64,000 nt of DNA from Cytidiella melzeri (GCA_022592445.1 JABYQR010000008.1:186001-250000), one strand, 5' to 3'; numbered from the stretch's first letter, positions 21,540 to 33,014 are shown. Notes: a model not told the origin generated them from the letters alone. Made by a program: numbers and translations.

Positions 21540-23532
21540 CTATAGGACGCTGTTCAGACGGCAACGAACATGTAATGGTATGGATGACAAACTAACCGAC
21601 TCAATATCGCTGCGGTCATTGGACGCTCTGCGTGAGAATTTATCAAGAAAAGGAGCCCTGCTTGGTGACTTTGGCTTGGGGGAGGAGGGGGAAAGACTGG
21701 TCGCCGAAACGGACCAGACAAAGAGGCATTCGTGGGGGTCTCTGGGATCCAGGTGCTTGATTTTGCGCGTAGGTTCTTCCTGCAACGGTGCAGATGCGGC
21801 TATGCTTGATGCCTGTGAATTCGCAGCCCGGACGTTGCTTGATGTTCGCGTAGTTCGAGGCACCACCTTTTTGTCACCCTTACCGGTGTCCGTTACCATG
21901 TCTCTCGCTCTGGTGTCGCTCCCAGCCTTGATTCTCGGCTTAGCCTCGTCTTTGACCTCTGTCTCATCTCTAGCCCTCGTCGTGTTCTTGGCCTTGGAGT
22001 CGTGCCTCTCTGCCTCGACACTTGCTTGTGCCGCCCAGGCTTTAAGGCCAGGCCCATACGCAGAGATGCCTTCGGACACCTGCGGATTCGCGGTTCGGAC
22101 GTTGCTTGATGTTTGCGTAGTCTGGGGAACGACCTTTTTGTTACCCTTACTGTTGTCTGTCACCATGTCTCTCGCTCCCGCGTCGCTGCCAGCCTTGATC
22201 CTCGGCTGAGCCTCGTCTTTGACCTCTGTCTCATCTCTAGCCCTCGCCGTGTCCTTGGCCTTAAGGTCGTCCCTCTCTGTCTCGACGCTTGCTTGCGCCG
22301 CCCCGGAGATGCCTTCGGACCCCTGCGAATTCGTGGCTCCGACGTTGCTTGATGTTTGCGTAGTCTGAGGCAAGACCTTTTTGTTACCCTTACTATTGTC
22401 CGTCACCACGTCTCTCGCTCTGGCGTCGCTCTCAGCCTTGATCCTCGGCTTAGCCTCGTCTTTGACTTCTGCCTCGTCTCTAGCCCTCGCCGTGTCCTTG
22501 GCCTTGGGTTCGTCCCTCTCTGCCTCGACACTTGCTTGTGCCCAGGCTTTGAGGCCAGGCCCATACGCGGAGATGCCTTCGGACGCCTGCGAATTCGCGG
22601 CTCCGACGTTGCTTGATGTTTGCGTAGTCTGAGGCACGACCTTTTTGTTACCCTTACTGTTGTCCGTCACCATGTCTCTCGCTCTGGCGTCGCTCTCAGC
22701 CTTAATCATTGGCTTAGCCTCGTCTTTGGCTTCTGCCTCGTCTCTAGCCCTCGCCGTGTCCTTGGCCTTGGAGTCGTCCCTCTCTGCCTCGACGCTTGTT
22801 TGTGCCCAGGCTTTGAGGCCTGGCCCATACGCGGAGATGCCTTCGGAGTCGCGAGGGCCGTAAAGGGTGCATCTTACGCCTTTGTCCGGCCATACTGTGA
22901 ACTGATACCGACCAGCGCCTTGGAACGCCGCTGCTGCCCAGCGCGACGTCTTGACGTGACCGGTGATCAGAACGATCGAATCCAGGTTTATAGAGGGCTC
23001 GAAGGTCTTTGCGAGTTGAAGCCAGCTTTGAGCACGGTTCGACAGGTCTGCTTGCCAGGCCTTAGATTTCGTATCGGTGAGCTTTTGACTGGATGCATCG
23101 TCGATGGGCAGAAGTACAGCGCCTTTCTCTTCCTCTGATGTGAATGTGTACACGGACGAACTTTCAGCCACATGAGCGACATCCTTCAAGCTTTGAATGT
23201 CTGCTCACTCACTCAGGCTGCTGTTTTTGTCCAGACACAGTGACGCCAGGACTTGTGAGCAAGATCCCCGCCTCATGAACAGGAAATTTCTTGACAACCT
23301 CTGCCTCTTCATAAGTCAAAGGCGTGTTGCCTGCATCACTGGAGTTGGGAAGGGTTGCGTTGAATAGGAAAATGAAGTTCCCATTGACAAAATAGCCCAT
23401 GTCGCCGATTTGTACATCGTGTTTCTCGGGGTCATGTTGCCAAAGGGCTCTACCAAAACGCGCCATCCCATCGCTGAAAATCTGATGCCAGTGAATGGGA
23501 CTTTTATATGAAGCGAGTGGTGTGGAGAACAT
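21540..23532 (-). CDS. Uncharacterised basidiomycete protein with a C-terminal 88-residue tandem repeat
   Basis: Two exons: 23532 to about 23237, then about 23184 to 21540, joined by a 52-bp intron that keeps frame (QKQQP-DSSVYTF). The N-terminal part, DVQIGDMGYFVNGNFIFLFN, followed by YTFTSEEEKGAVLLP, AQSWLQLAKTFEPSINLDSI and ITGHVKTSRWAAAAF, matches a widespread uncharacterised mushroom family in which an IGDVG-like start is followed by a WVKT-x-x-WA-x-A-F segment. The C-terminal half is unusual: four Lys/Glu/Asp/Ala-rich repeats, each opening EGISAYGPGLKAWAQ and ending GNKKVVPQTTQTSSNV. They look highly charged and disordered. The tail is basic and Ser-rich (SPSSPKPKSPSRAP). The start ATG at 23532 follows a possible acceptor (CTATAG), so an upstream exon may exist. 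Confidence 0.65.
21795..22865 (-). repeat. Coding tandem repeat, 264-bp unit, four copies
   Basis: The marker GAGATGCCTTCGGA (plus strand) occurs at 22063, 22306, 22570 and 22834, so unit lengths are 243, 264 and 264 bp (81, 88 and 88 codons). All are multiples of three, so frame is kept. The short unit lacks the AYGPGLKAW part. Units are similar but not identical. Confidence 0.9.
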
Positions 23533-24289
23533 CTATAGTCAGGAACGAGTGTTGCATGGTCAGCGCATCCGCAAGATCTGTACTAGTTAAGGCAGAAACA
23601 GTCCCTTACCGATTGAGGTGATTGCGATCGAACAACGATGAGAACGAAATATGTGGATGATCGCTATTGAAGAGACGGTAGAAAGGATGCTGAGGGTCGT
23701 TTGCTGACCGTGGAAACAATGGACGGATACAACCTTGAGACGCTTTGGGTGAGCATGTTTAATGAGGCGGCCACTGGCATGGATCGTCGTATTGAAGTTG
23801 GTGGCCTGCACGTGTGACCGTGACGTCGTCTGGACCGAAGCCAAAATACTATATTTGGCAGTTTTGATCGTCAACAGTCACGATTGTGAATCACGGTGCG
23901 CAATGATTGTGCGTTCCCCATCCTTGCCAAGGCTCAGCTGAAGTCACTGATATTGCATAGAAAGAACAGAAACAGAAACGTTCAATAATAGAGCCCCAGC
24001 CGAGGTGAGCATGACATAAAGTTCTCACCATGCATGAGAAGATGACAAGAAGACGACACGACAGAGCGGATACACTAGGCATAACTAATATTCCGTCTTC
24101 TTTTCCAGCTTTTGATGTATAGAGACCTGAATTCACGAACCATACACATACTCAAGTCCTCGAGGCAGATGGCGTGCTTTGGGTCTCAGGATTCCTGTAT
24201 CTGCACCCTATCTTTTGCTTTCATCTCGTCCTCCTCGCTCCTCAAGTCCCCGTAAAGCTGCGATCACGCATAGTACGCCAGGTGGCGAT
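23533..24289. other. Region between divergent genes
   Basis: Lies between the minus-strand repeat gene and the plus-strand DUF6535 gene. A 95-codon minus-strand frame (23587-23874) ends at a good donor (GTAAGGGA) near 23607 and could supply an N-terminal exon of the repeat gene, but shows no domain. Confidence 0.35.
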
Positions 24290-26676
24290 ATGTCCTCAGA
24301 AACCGAGGCTCAAAGTCTCGATGCGACAAGATCAGAACGCCAGGCAATAATTTCTGAGGTAATACTGCGTCGCTCCTCCAGCTGCGCCCAATTGCGCTAA
24401 CACATGACGGATCTTCGCCTTCAGCCTCCGAATCCCTCTATGGGCCAAAGTGTGGCCAGTAGTTCGACTCTGAGTGCCGATCAGAGCAGTAGTGCGCAAC
24501 ATCCATCTCGAGACCGTGGGACTTCGAGTCCTCGTACCACAGAACCTGACAGCGAGAGAACAACACCTCCGGTACTTTAACATCCCTCCAGCCGTACCGG
24601 ATTGCACTAACACATGATGGACCTCCGCCTTTAGCCTGCAAATCCTTCTGAAGACCAAAGTGTGGCCAATGGTACAAATTTGAGCTTCGGTAAGACCAGT
24701 GGCACGCAACAACCAGCTCAAGAACATGGGGAACTTGAACCTCCGGTGCGCCTCTGCCTTTTATATGCTCAGAGATGTAGCGGTTGGTGACCTGACTCCG
24801 AGTAGACTAAGCGCCTGGGTGGGCAAGTTACGATTCTTGAAGACCGCGATGGCTGGGAAAAAATCTGGAAAGTGATGTTTCGTTACGACAAGAAGATTGC
24901 GGAGGACTGGAATACCCAAGTAGACTCTTTACTCGTATTTGTAAGCAGCATTTGGAATTCATACCAATATACATTCCTGAGACAGGCATGATTAGGCCGG
25001 TTTGTTCTCAGCGGTCGTGACAGCATTCAATGTCGAGATTTTCAAGCGCCTGATACCGAACAGCCCCGAACGTGTTCTTGAAGATATCTCGACGGAACTC
25101 AGCTGCACGAACATGTCAACACCTAACTGCTCAGCACAAAACTCGACAGCGCCAACCCAATTCGTACCCGCTACGCGTGACGTGGCTATTTCTGTGTTTT
25201 GGTATCTCAGCCTGGTATTTAGCCTGATGGCCGCATCTCTGGCAATTGCTGTCAAAGAATGGCTAAGGCGCTACGCTACGGCTGACCTGTCAGCACCGCA
25301 AGAACGACTCCGCGTCCGCCAACATCGCTACAATGGCATCCACCACTGGAAAAGCTGGTTTCCCGGGGTGCTGGGACTAAAGGAGATTGTGCCCCTCCTT
25401 CTGCGATGGTCATTCGCGCTCTTCCTCGTCGGACTAGACTTGTTCCTGTGGGACCTACATCCGCATCATAGAGTGTTCATACCAGTCATGCTTCCGAGCG
25501 GAATATGGATGCTTGGGTACTTGATATTCTGTCTCATTCCCGTCTTTGACCAACAATGTCCCTACAAGTCCCTCGAGTCCACTGCCATATCATCTTTAAT
25601 CCGAGTCCGCACACGGACATGGCGCACATGGAAAAAGGAAGACGAGGAGTACAGAACCAAGGCAAATATGGACTACGACATTCTGATCACCGCAAGCCAT
25701 ATGTTCGGTGATTCCAAGTTGTACCCAGCTCTCAGTGCCTGTGCAAAGACCATCGACAAACAGACAGTGATGCGCTTCGTTGAACTTCATGTTCCTATAT
25801 TGCGGCCACCTCCAGGCGAGCCATATATCGGTCTTTCCCCGGAGGACCTTCGTCAATTATTCTTAACAACAACCAAGAAAGTCCTGATCGTCCTAGTCCA
25901 AATGGTGATTGATTGCGTGGACCGCGATCTCACTGCCAATCAAACTCCGACTGGAAGCTTGGACTGGGAGCGCGAGCCTGAGAACAGATTGATAATGCGA
26001 CGCTATGCTTTCGTCGCGTACACGCTGCACTATGCGGATCTGGATGCAGACAGTATTGACGAGGACAGCTGCCGGACTTTGTTCAAGATTTTGTCACAAC
26101 TACCGTCCAGCGCAGCTCTGGTGGTCGATACGAAACTTACCCTACTGAGTACCTATCCTTTGCTTTTCCATCTTTGTTCTATATCTGGTGAGAAGATTTC
26201 AAGCTGCTCAATGATGACAAACCGCTGACTGTTTTGATCGAAATGACACAGATTTGGAATCGCTTTGCGGCGCATTCTCCGACACGAAATTTGAAGGAGA
26301 TTTCATTCGGCTGATTGGATCCCTCAGAGCAATACTGTCACTTGCGTGCGCTTTGAAGCTGAGGTTTCTCGACACGGCCTGGTTCCAAGCCTTCTTGCTG
26401 GCCTCGTCCAACATTCTGCGCATTCGATTCGGTGATCTGGATGTCACCAATTCAGCGATGACAAAAACGGCTCGCGACTGCGTTAATACATGCGTACAAA
26501 AGGCCACACAGCTGGGTCAAACGCCGGGGGAGAAAGGACATCTCAATGGGTTGGTCGCTGAGCTAAGGAAAATACAAGGTGTTTTGGGGGCTGACCAGAG
26601 GCTCGGCGAGTCTGAGTGGGGAGAGAGTCTGTCGAAGGGGAGCGAGAGTCCGTCAGAGAGCGAATATGATGATTAG
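24290..26676 (+). CDS. DUF6535-domain membrane protein
   Basis: Six exons (24290-24358, 24425-24571, 24635-24745, 24806-24940, 24996-26187, 26252-26676) join in frame to 692 aa. Residues about 1-109 are a Ser/Pro/Gln-rich tail encoded partly by two duplicated exons. The DUF6535 domain begins with DGWEKIWKVMFRYDKKIAED and continues VDSLLVF-AGLFSAVVTAFNV. Three membrane segments follow: VFWYLSLVFSLMAASLAIAV, LLLRWSFALFLVGLDLFLW and GIWMLGYLIFCLIPVF, then a long soluble helical part ending in an acidic tail. The family is very large in Agaricomycetes and functionally unknown; it probably sits in an internal or plasma membrane. A pseudogene relative lies at 19270-19665. Confidence 0.85.
24359..24745 (+). 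repeat. Tandem exon duplication (intron plus exon) in the DUF6535 gene
   Basis: Intron 1 (66 bp) plus exon 2 and intron 2 (63 bp) plus exon 3 are homologous. Both introns contain GCTAACACATGACGG- or ACTAACACATGATGG-like branch regions and end CGCCTTCAG or CGCCTTTAG. Both exons start PxNPS-x-x-QSVA and end in a PP dipeptide before the donor. Exon 2 is 49 codons and exon 3 is 37, so both are phase 0 and tolerate duplication. Confidence 0.85.
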
Positions 26677-27073
26677 TACTTCTGATAGGTGCAGACCGAG
26701 TCTGAAAAATACCGTATATGACCACAAATACGTTGATTACGTATCTTCGCCGTTGGCGAGGAACTGCATTGTGTTGTTTGTTTGCTAGGGCGCAGCGTAA
26801 AGCAGAGATGTATACGCAGAACTGGAGAGGATTGTGACTGAAGTAAGCCTGCAAGTACTCATACCCCAGCGGATCAGTAGCTGACGGAACTGTTGTGTGG
26901 GCGCTCCGGACTTTGCGCTGCAGTAAACAGCGTCCACTCATCCACTTGTCCACTTCTTCTGCGCATCGTTACGTATATCCCGACTTCATTCATCCACTGC
27001 TCTAGGATCTATACGTGATCTATTGCCAGCTCTTAGAAACAGTCCTGCAAAGCACGCCAAATCAACGACAGCC
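26677..27073. other. Intergenic spacer and CAP2 promoter
   Basis: No gene seen. A stretch near 26995-27035 (CACTGCTCTAGGATCTATAC) is recognisable upstream of the CAP2 pseudogene fragment at about 19690. Confidence 0.4.
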
Positions 27074-28280
27074 ATGGCCGACCTCGTTGACTCCATGCTC
27101 GACCTCATGCGTCGCCTCCCACCCACCAACGTCGAAGATAATGTGAACGCGCTAATTGGGATGTGTCCAGACTACGCAGACGAGCTTCTTGGCAGCGTCG
27201 ACCAACCACTTAAGGTCTTGCTCGATCGGTCTACAGGCAGAGAATACCTCGCCTGCGATTACAACCGAGATGGAGAGAGTTATCGGTGCGTTCCATCCTC
27301 AACGTACTGTTTGGTTGAGAGATTTCTGAACATATTGGTTTCTGCTCTTGTCGCTAGATCCCCGTGGTCGAACGAGTACGACCCACCACTGGAAGATGGC
27401 ACAGTCCCGTCCTTGAAGCTCCGGAAGCTCGAGGTCACAGCGAACGAGGCATTCGATACGTATCGCGAGATGTAAGCTTTTAGCACACATAATGGGTACA
27501 GGGTACCCCGCTGACCCGCAGTCCTCTGCCCGGATAACCAGGTATTTCGAAGGAGGAGTGTCATCAGTTTTCCTGTGGGACCTAGACGAGGGCTTTGCCG
27601 GAGTTGTGCTGTTGAAGAAATGTTCGTTTTACTCGTCCTACGCTGCTTACGTCCATCTTACGAACAGACTGACACTGCGTGCTGATCTTTCATTGCCTCT
27701 TAGCATTAGGATCTGCGGACGCGACATCAGAGCCGTCTGGCACATGGGACTCGATTCATGTGTTTGAAGCATCCGAGCGCGGCAGGCAAGCACACTACAA
27801 GCTTACGTCGACGATCATGCTTTCGATGGTCAACTGCGGTGTGAAGAGTGGCGGGGAGGCGGATAAGGAGAAGATTGAGGTGAAGAGGGACGGAGAGACG
27901 ATGCTCAGTGGCAGTATGACTAGGCAGGTCAGTCAACTGTTGCTTTGTGTGCTCCGTGCTGGGCGGGATCCTTGTGATGCTGATTTAGAGAAATAGACGG
28001 AGCAGGACCATGCACTTCAAGAATTCACGTCGCACATTACAAACATCGGAAAGATGATAGAAGACATGGAGATCAAAATGCGGAATCTTCTGCAGGAGGT
28101 GCGCCCGCTGTCGCTATGATATGTTTCGGCGTGCTTACCCACCTTCGCTTGTTTCAGGTCTACTTTGGAAAGACGCGAGACATCGTGTTCGATTTGCGAA
28201 GCCTGGAGGATCTGGAAAAGGCCCGAATGCAGCGAGAGCTACAGAAAGAACTCCTGGGTTCGCTCGGCAAGCGGTCATGA
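27074..28280 (+). CDS. CAP2: F-actin-capping protein subunit beta
   Basis: The start [20 protein letters not shown] is the conserved N-terminus of capping protein beta, followed by [99 protein letters not shown] and [20 protein letters not shown]. The end is the actin-binding C-terminal tentacle ([20 protein letters not shown]). Introns fall after SYR, after YREM, after LLKK, after SGSMTRQ and near LLQE. With the alpha subunit it caps barbed ends of actin filaments in the cytoplasm and at cortical patches. Length fits the family (about 280 aa). A broken copy of its fourth exon region lies at 19733-20020. Confidence 0.95.
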
Positions 28281-28367
28281 CCGTCTCCGTCCTCAGGTTG
28301 TAAGTGAAAATGACCAATAACATACTTGTACAGATACAACAATCGCCCTCGTCGTTGTTACAATGCA

Positions 28368-28712
28368 CTACGAACGTCTAGCACGCCACTCTTCCCCTGT
28401 TATTCCTGCTCTCAGACAAGGTCCGCAAGAGCATGCACTGGGTAGTGAGCATGTGATAAGCGTGGGTCTGCCTGGCTTGGTGGTGGTCGCCAGTGAAGGC
28501 ATCCCTCGCTGTCGAAACCGTTCGAGCCCTTGTTGTATCTCTTTATGACCTTCTGCCGTCATCATGAGCTTGAGGACTTCCTCGCGCCATCTGGCTGCTT
28601 CGAGCTCCTCTGCGCTAGCGGAACTCCTGGATGGACTGTCAGGGCATGGCAATTCAAAGCACGGGATAGGGGCGAGAGGGGAGACGTACCGTTGAGAGGT
28701 CTGTTGCATCAT
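28368..28712 (-). CDS. Possible small hypothetical protein
   Basis: Starting at MMQQTSQR and using a short intron (GTACGT to GACAG) that keeps frame, the reading gives a charged helical segment, AEELEAARWREEVLKLMMTA then EGHKEIQQGLERFRQRG. It ends GITGEEWRARRS. It could equally be read through without the intron. No domain recognised. Close to the 3' end of CAP2 on the opposite strand. Confidence 0.35.
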   Translation of the reverse strand: MMQQTSQRYVSPLAPIPCFELPCPDSPSRSSASAEELEAARWREEVLKLMMTAEGHKEIQQGLERFRQRGMPSLATTTKPGRPTLITCSLPSACSCGPCLRAGITGEEWRARRS

Positions 28713-29421
28713 CGTTGAGAGACTATTGGAGGGCTGTAGTACGAGCGTATGTCGACGCCTGTGGTTGGTGGATGTGCTAGTGTGATCCTGAAAGGAGGCA
28801 GCTCTACCAAAAGTGTGAGCAGTCCAGCAGAAGACTTGAACCTTCATCGACAGTGTGTATCTTACCTCCCTCTAGGCTTATCTCGCGGTCCGTGTAGCTT
28901 GAAGCGGGACGGCGAAAGGGGTGAGATGGGGGTTACGATATCAAGCTCTCTGGCATTGCCAGTTGACATTGTGCGCGGGTGTAACGCCACAGAGCAGGCA
29001 CGGGAGGTGTAGCTGTGTCTGAACCCTCAGGGTTCATACTTATGGGACTTTCTGACTTAACGACGATGCACATCCCTCTCCGAAGATTTGTGATCCTCGG
29101 CGCACCACCTCCTCAGCGAAACGCGCTGCGATATCAATGCTGTGTGATGCCGGGAAAGGGATTGATAGCAGCCGCTGTAGTGTGGTTTCACCGAAGTCTA
29201 CTTTGCGTGCAGATCAGCACTTTTATTCAAAGACGGGAGACCATCACTGACCTTACCACACGGCAGCCCGTACATAGTGTCTTTTTTGGAATAAACTAGG
29301 TCCATGGTGTGTGGTCAGGTGGAATAGGGTATGATCAGTGCAATCTACATCATCACGCGGGTGCGGTGGACGATACACAGGCGCGAAAAAGGAAAGGCTC
29401 GTGTACAATGAAACAAATACA
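28713..29421. other. Intergenic region, no gene recognised
   Basis: Only short open frames without domains on either strand between the possible small gene and the 3' end of the RFC gene. Confidence 0.4.
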
Positions 29422-31093
29422 TCAGTCGAAGCCGCTCATGTCAATATCATAGGAGAAATGCTGCATAGGAACAAATCAGTCAAATAGGCAGGGAGTCACG
29501 TCAACAGCAGATGCTCACCTTTATGAGGCTCATCACTTTGACAACCCATGCCTCCAGATGGAAAATCTTCTTGTTGCCTATCCGCATCCGCGTTTCCTGT
29601 GCAAAAGGCAATCTGTCATGAGCATTTATGTATGGGATGGTTTAGCCAGACATACATAGATCGCGGCCCAGTGCATAATGTCAGCTTTGAGACTTTCGTC
29701 CACCTTCTCCACCACGCGATCTGCGATTGTCTGGAGTAAAAAACAGTGAGCGGGCCTGCGCCTGCGCCTCAGCGTGATTCAGTCGCTACCTTCAAGACAA
29801 CCGTGGGTGGGATACAATGGCTCAATAGCTCATATAGCTTTGACCGGACCTCTAGGACGCGGGCAGGCGACTGTTCGTGAGTAATCATGTCGGCCACCTT
29901 GATACAGTAAGTCTCCCAGTCGGGCTTTGCTATCGCAATTGGACCACTCAACACCCCTCTGGCGTTGGCGACGTGTGTCAGATCACGAAGAAGCAAGGTC
30001 GGAGGAAAACATCGGAACTTACTGTTGCATTTTCAAAGCTTCAAAGACGAGAAGCGCTTTACGCATGTTACCGTTGGCGTCTTGTGCGATTGCACGCAAC
30101 ACCTCGTCGTCAGCTTGTGTTCTCTCCCTGGCGGCCACATAGGTCATGACTGCGACCATCTGTCAATGGCACCGGCGGCCCCCATGAGCGCAGAAAAGGC
30201 GTGTCTGTGGGATGAAAAGCTCACCTCATCCTCCGTTGGGGCCGCAACGCGAACCAGAAGACAACGACTTTTGATGGGTGCAATCAACTTGCTTGTACTG
30301 TTGGCGCAAAGAATGATACGCATATTCGACATATACTTCTCCATTGTCCTTCGAAGCGCAGCTTGCGCGTCACGAGTCAGTGAGTCGGCTTCGTTGATTA
30401 TCACGACTGGGAAGCGCAGAGAGCTCCAAAAATCAGAAAGGTTACGGTAAGGACATTTTAGACGCATACCTTTGAACTTGTGCCGTGCGTTGATGTCTAC
30501 TTGCTGCGTTTGGGCAATTTCTTTCAGGAGCTCTTGGATGACGACTCGGTCGTAGTTCCCTACTTCGCTGTTTTGTGGCCATGAGAAGAGTAATTGCACG
30601 AGGAGCGTTCACCAACCTCGGGGTGATTTCGATGTGGAAATTGCTCTGGACTACATTGATTTCCAGCCTCCGCCGCGCTGGCGTCATGAATACACGCTGG
30701 TCGATCTTGAGCTGCAAGCGACGTCAGTGTAACAAGTCGATATTGTTGAGTAAAGCCGCGCACCTTTTCCGCCCCCTTTCCGTACAGCTCTTTCAATGTG
30801 CAAGCTATTCTTGTCTTCTTGCCTGCGCCGGATGGCCCGTAGAAAAGCATATGAGGAAAGTCGCCCGCTTTTGCCTGAGTAGTAGAGCGCAGGCAAGCAA
30901 GCACCGCGGTCTGTCAGAATAAAACGCCATTGGCAAACAGCCTGGAAATGCTCACGAGCGACCGTATCCGTGCGGACAAGCTAGGGTGGTAGTGTAGGTC
31001 ATCCAGTGTTCTGGGGCGATACTATCAAGCATGTCAAGCGACACACATCCTAATAACGCGAGTCCAGCATACCTGATCAACCCATAAAGCCAT
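29422..31093 (-). CDS. rfc3: Replication factor C subunit 3 (yeast Rfc5 orthologue)
   Basis: Start MALWVDQ at 31093, then an intron and YRPRTLDDLHYHPSLSARIR, exactly where human RFC3 has its WVDKYRP motif. Walker A is FYGPSGAGKKTRI. Next come KIDQRVFMTPARRRLEINVV, SNFHIEITPS, EVGNYDRVVIQELLKEIAQT, VVIINEADSLTRDAQAALRR (Walker B with NEAD rather than DEAD, as usual for this subunit), RIILCANSTSKLIAPIKSRC (SRC motif), NGNMRKALLVFEALKMQQ and DWETYCIKVADMI. It ends MSLIKHFSYDIDMSGFD, stop at 29422-29424. The RFC complex loads PCNA onto primed DNA in the nucleus and also forms part of checkpoint clamp loaders. Multiple short introns. Confidence 0.93.
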
Positions 31094-31800
31094 TGCCGCA
31101 AAAATATGCGAAGTTGATTGACCAAGTGGAGGAAGAGGACAGAGCTGTAGTGGCGCGTTGCAGCGGACGCGTTGTGAAACATGAGCGTGACAGTCTTCGC
31201 GAAAGATCACAGCGTGACATGTGACGCTATCGGCCAACTTGAAGCTCGCTGACTTTATCCTGAAGTTGACAATGACGGTGACGGTGTGTTCAGTGCCAAT
31301 GCTGGGGAGAGGTTCGAGGTGAGTAGGTCTATACGTGTGCTGCTCGCATAAGTTGAGTGTATACCACAGAGCATGCGGCGAGCGTCGTTGCCGGATTCTG
31401 GCTTGTAGATCGAGAGGAGGGAATACCCCCTGCACAGCCTAATCTCAAGCAAGTATGGAGCCGTAACCGAGTCCGTTTGAGTCAGGCCGCAATAGTGGGC
31501 GGATTTCCAACTCTCATTCAAGAGGCTATCAAAGTAAGTCGCTGCTGTCCTGTGCCTTGCTATATATCTCCAGTGGTTCACCAGCTTGTTTACGCGTCCG
31601 AGCTCACAAAGTCAATATCCTCATAGGAAAACCAACGTTGTCGACGGCTTGGAAAGTACACAGACTCTTTGGAGTCATGTACGATGCTCTCCGCCTCGGT
31701 GATTTCGAGGCACTGAACCGTGAGTAGAAGGGCCCGAAGTCGTGCATGTAGGTAAAAATCAGAACAACGCTTACATCCTAATGAACTGCTCATTTAGTGG
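31094..31800. other. Intergenic region with unassigned coding-like fragments
   Basis: A plus-strand frame at 31357-31626 (RVRLSQAAIVGGFPTLIQEA) ends at a good donor GTAAGT, and a further open piece lies at 31626-31722, but they do not join into a known protein. They may be remains of the same decayed gene as the P450 tail downstream. Confidence 0.3.
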
Positions 31801-32015
31801 CTTCAAATTCGCCGAGATTGGGATAAGTGCGCGAAAATTCTGGAATGATTCGCATGGATACTGAAGGGCAGGCATGCACAGAAGCTATTCTATCTGTTCT
31901 GATCGAGCACTTCAAGTTCTCCTTGTCGGACAAGGACATCTACTGGAACATGGCGCTCGTTGTCTTTCCCACAGCGGGAAAGACAGATGAGAAGCCTCAA
32001 CTACCTTCGTGGTAG
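31801..32015 (+). pseudogene. Cytochrome P450 C-terminal relic
   Basis: The piece GFKFAEIG, a possible intron, then EAILSVLIEHFKFSLSDKDI, YWNMALVVFPTAGKTDEKPQ and LP matches the end of agaricomycete P450s, where the residues after the haem-binding Cys-x-G read GFKF-x-x-xE and the protein closes with a YPTVG-like and a P-x-LP-like strand. The haem loop, ETLR/ExxR helix and N-terminus are not found upstream. It is therefore a 3' fragment, unrelated in position to the intact P450 at 46764-49229. Confidence 0.65.
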
Positions 32016-33014
32016 AGAGTCTTCTTGGATGATACGGATACGATCGGCTATGATTCCAATACGTGTTTAGACACCTTGGCTACCTGCGTGCTTACTGCAT
32101 GAAATGGAAAGTGTTTCATGGCTCAACTTCAGGCACTAGGGACTTGCAGGTCATGGCACGGGGTCTATGGGTCAAGACGTTCTCAAACAATCTCTAGACG
32201 GGGCCACGATGGGGCTTCTTATGGTTGTTTGACCGATGGGGTATTACTGATAGTGCTAATACCTCTCCATAGTAGAACCCTTTTCAGTTCATGCTATTGC
32301 CATTTTATCCATACCCTTTCTTACGAGGTGAGTTTGTCCTGCCTGTGGTGGGTCAGATCAACCGTTATCTCATTCATTTGCACCTGCTGTCTGGGTAGCA
32401 CAGGCTGGTTATTGCAATACCGAAAATATCCAGAGGATATACGCGAGGCTGCAGACGCCAGCCGAAGGCTCGTGACAGGGGAATAATTGCCGTCGGAAAA
32501 ACTGAATCACAGTAGTCCTTCGGATTTCAGAATTCGAGAAGATGCGCTATGATGCAACTTCTCACACCGAAGACACAGGTAATTCTGACCAAACATTGTC
32601 TTCGACGAAACATCAGTCTGAGGGACGATGATATATGACGCCACATGTATGTTCACCTACAATTCATTTATTCAATAACTTTGCAATACTCACCGCGCCT
32701 CTTGGCTTTAGTATTCTATACCCTGAGCTACTCCAGTTGCGCCTTCTCGGTCGCTGTTGACGAGCTTTGCTGCAGCTCGCGAAGCCTCATCATCGCATCA
32801 ACGTCGCTCCCTGCGTGTCGCTCACATGTTACTTGCAAGCCTGCAACATCACACCAGGTGCTATTTGGACCTGTGAGCACAACTTCGCTGTCACGAAAAT
32901 AACCCGCTAATTTCCCGCCTGCCGTAGACCTCTGTGCCTAGGCAAGATGTCTTTCACTATAAAGCCAGTATTGAGATGCCCCGAAGTCACCAAGGCCACA
33001 GAGTATAGCGCAAA
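32016..33014. other. Intergenic region, promoter side of the endoglucanase
   Basis: No gene recognised on either strand in about 1 kb. Frames at 32118-32486 and 32645-32902 are hydrophobic but without splice or domain support. A CACTATAAAGCC stretch at about 32954 is a plausible TATA box for the gene starting at 33015. Confidence 0.4.

Noticed and set aside
21795..22865. Regular repeats considered as a CRISPR-like or satellite array
   Set aside because: Units are 243-264 bp, in frame, and lie within a coding exon; no short repeat-spacer structure, and the organism is a fungus.
22356..23138. Repetitive Leu/Ser-rich frames on the plus strand
   Set aside because: Mirror images of the coding repeat on the minus strand; they are fragmented by stops.
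24332..24727. Minus-strand frame with an internal repeat
   Set aside because: Antisense shadow of the duplicated exons 2 and 3 of the DUF6535 gene.
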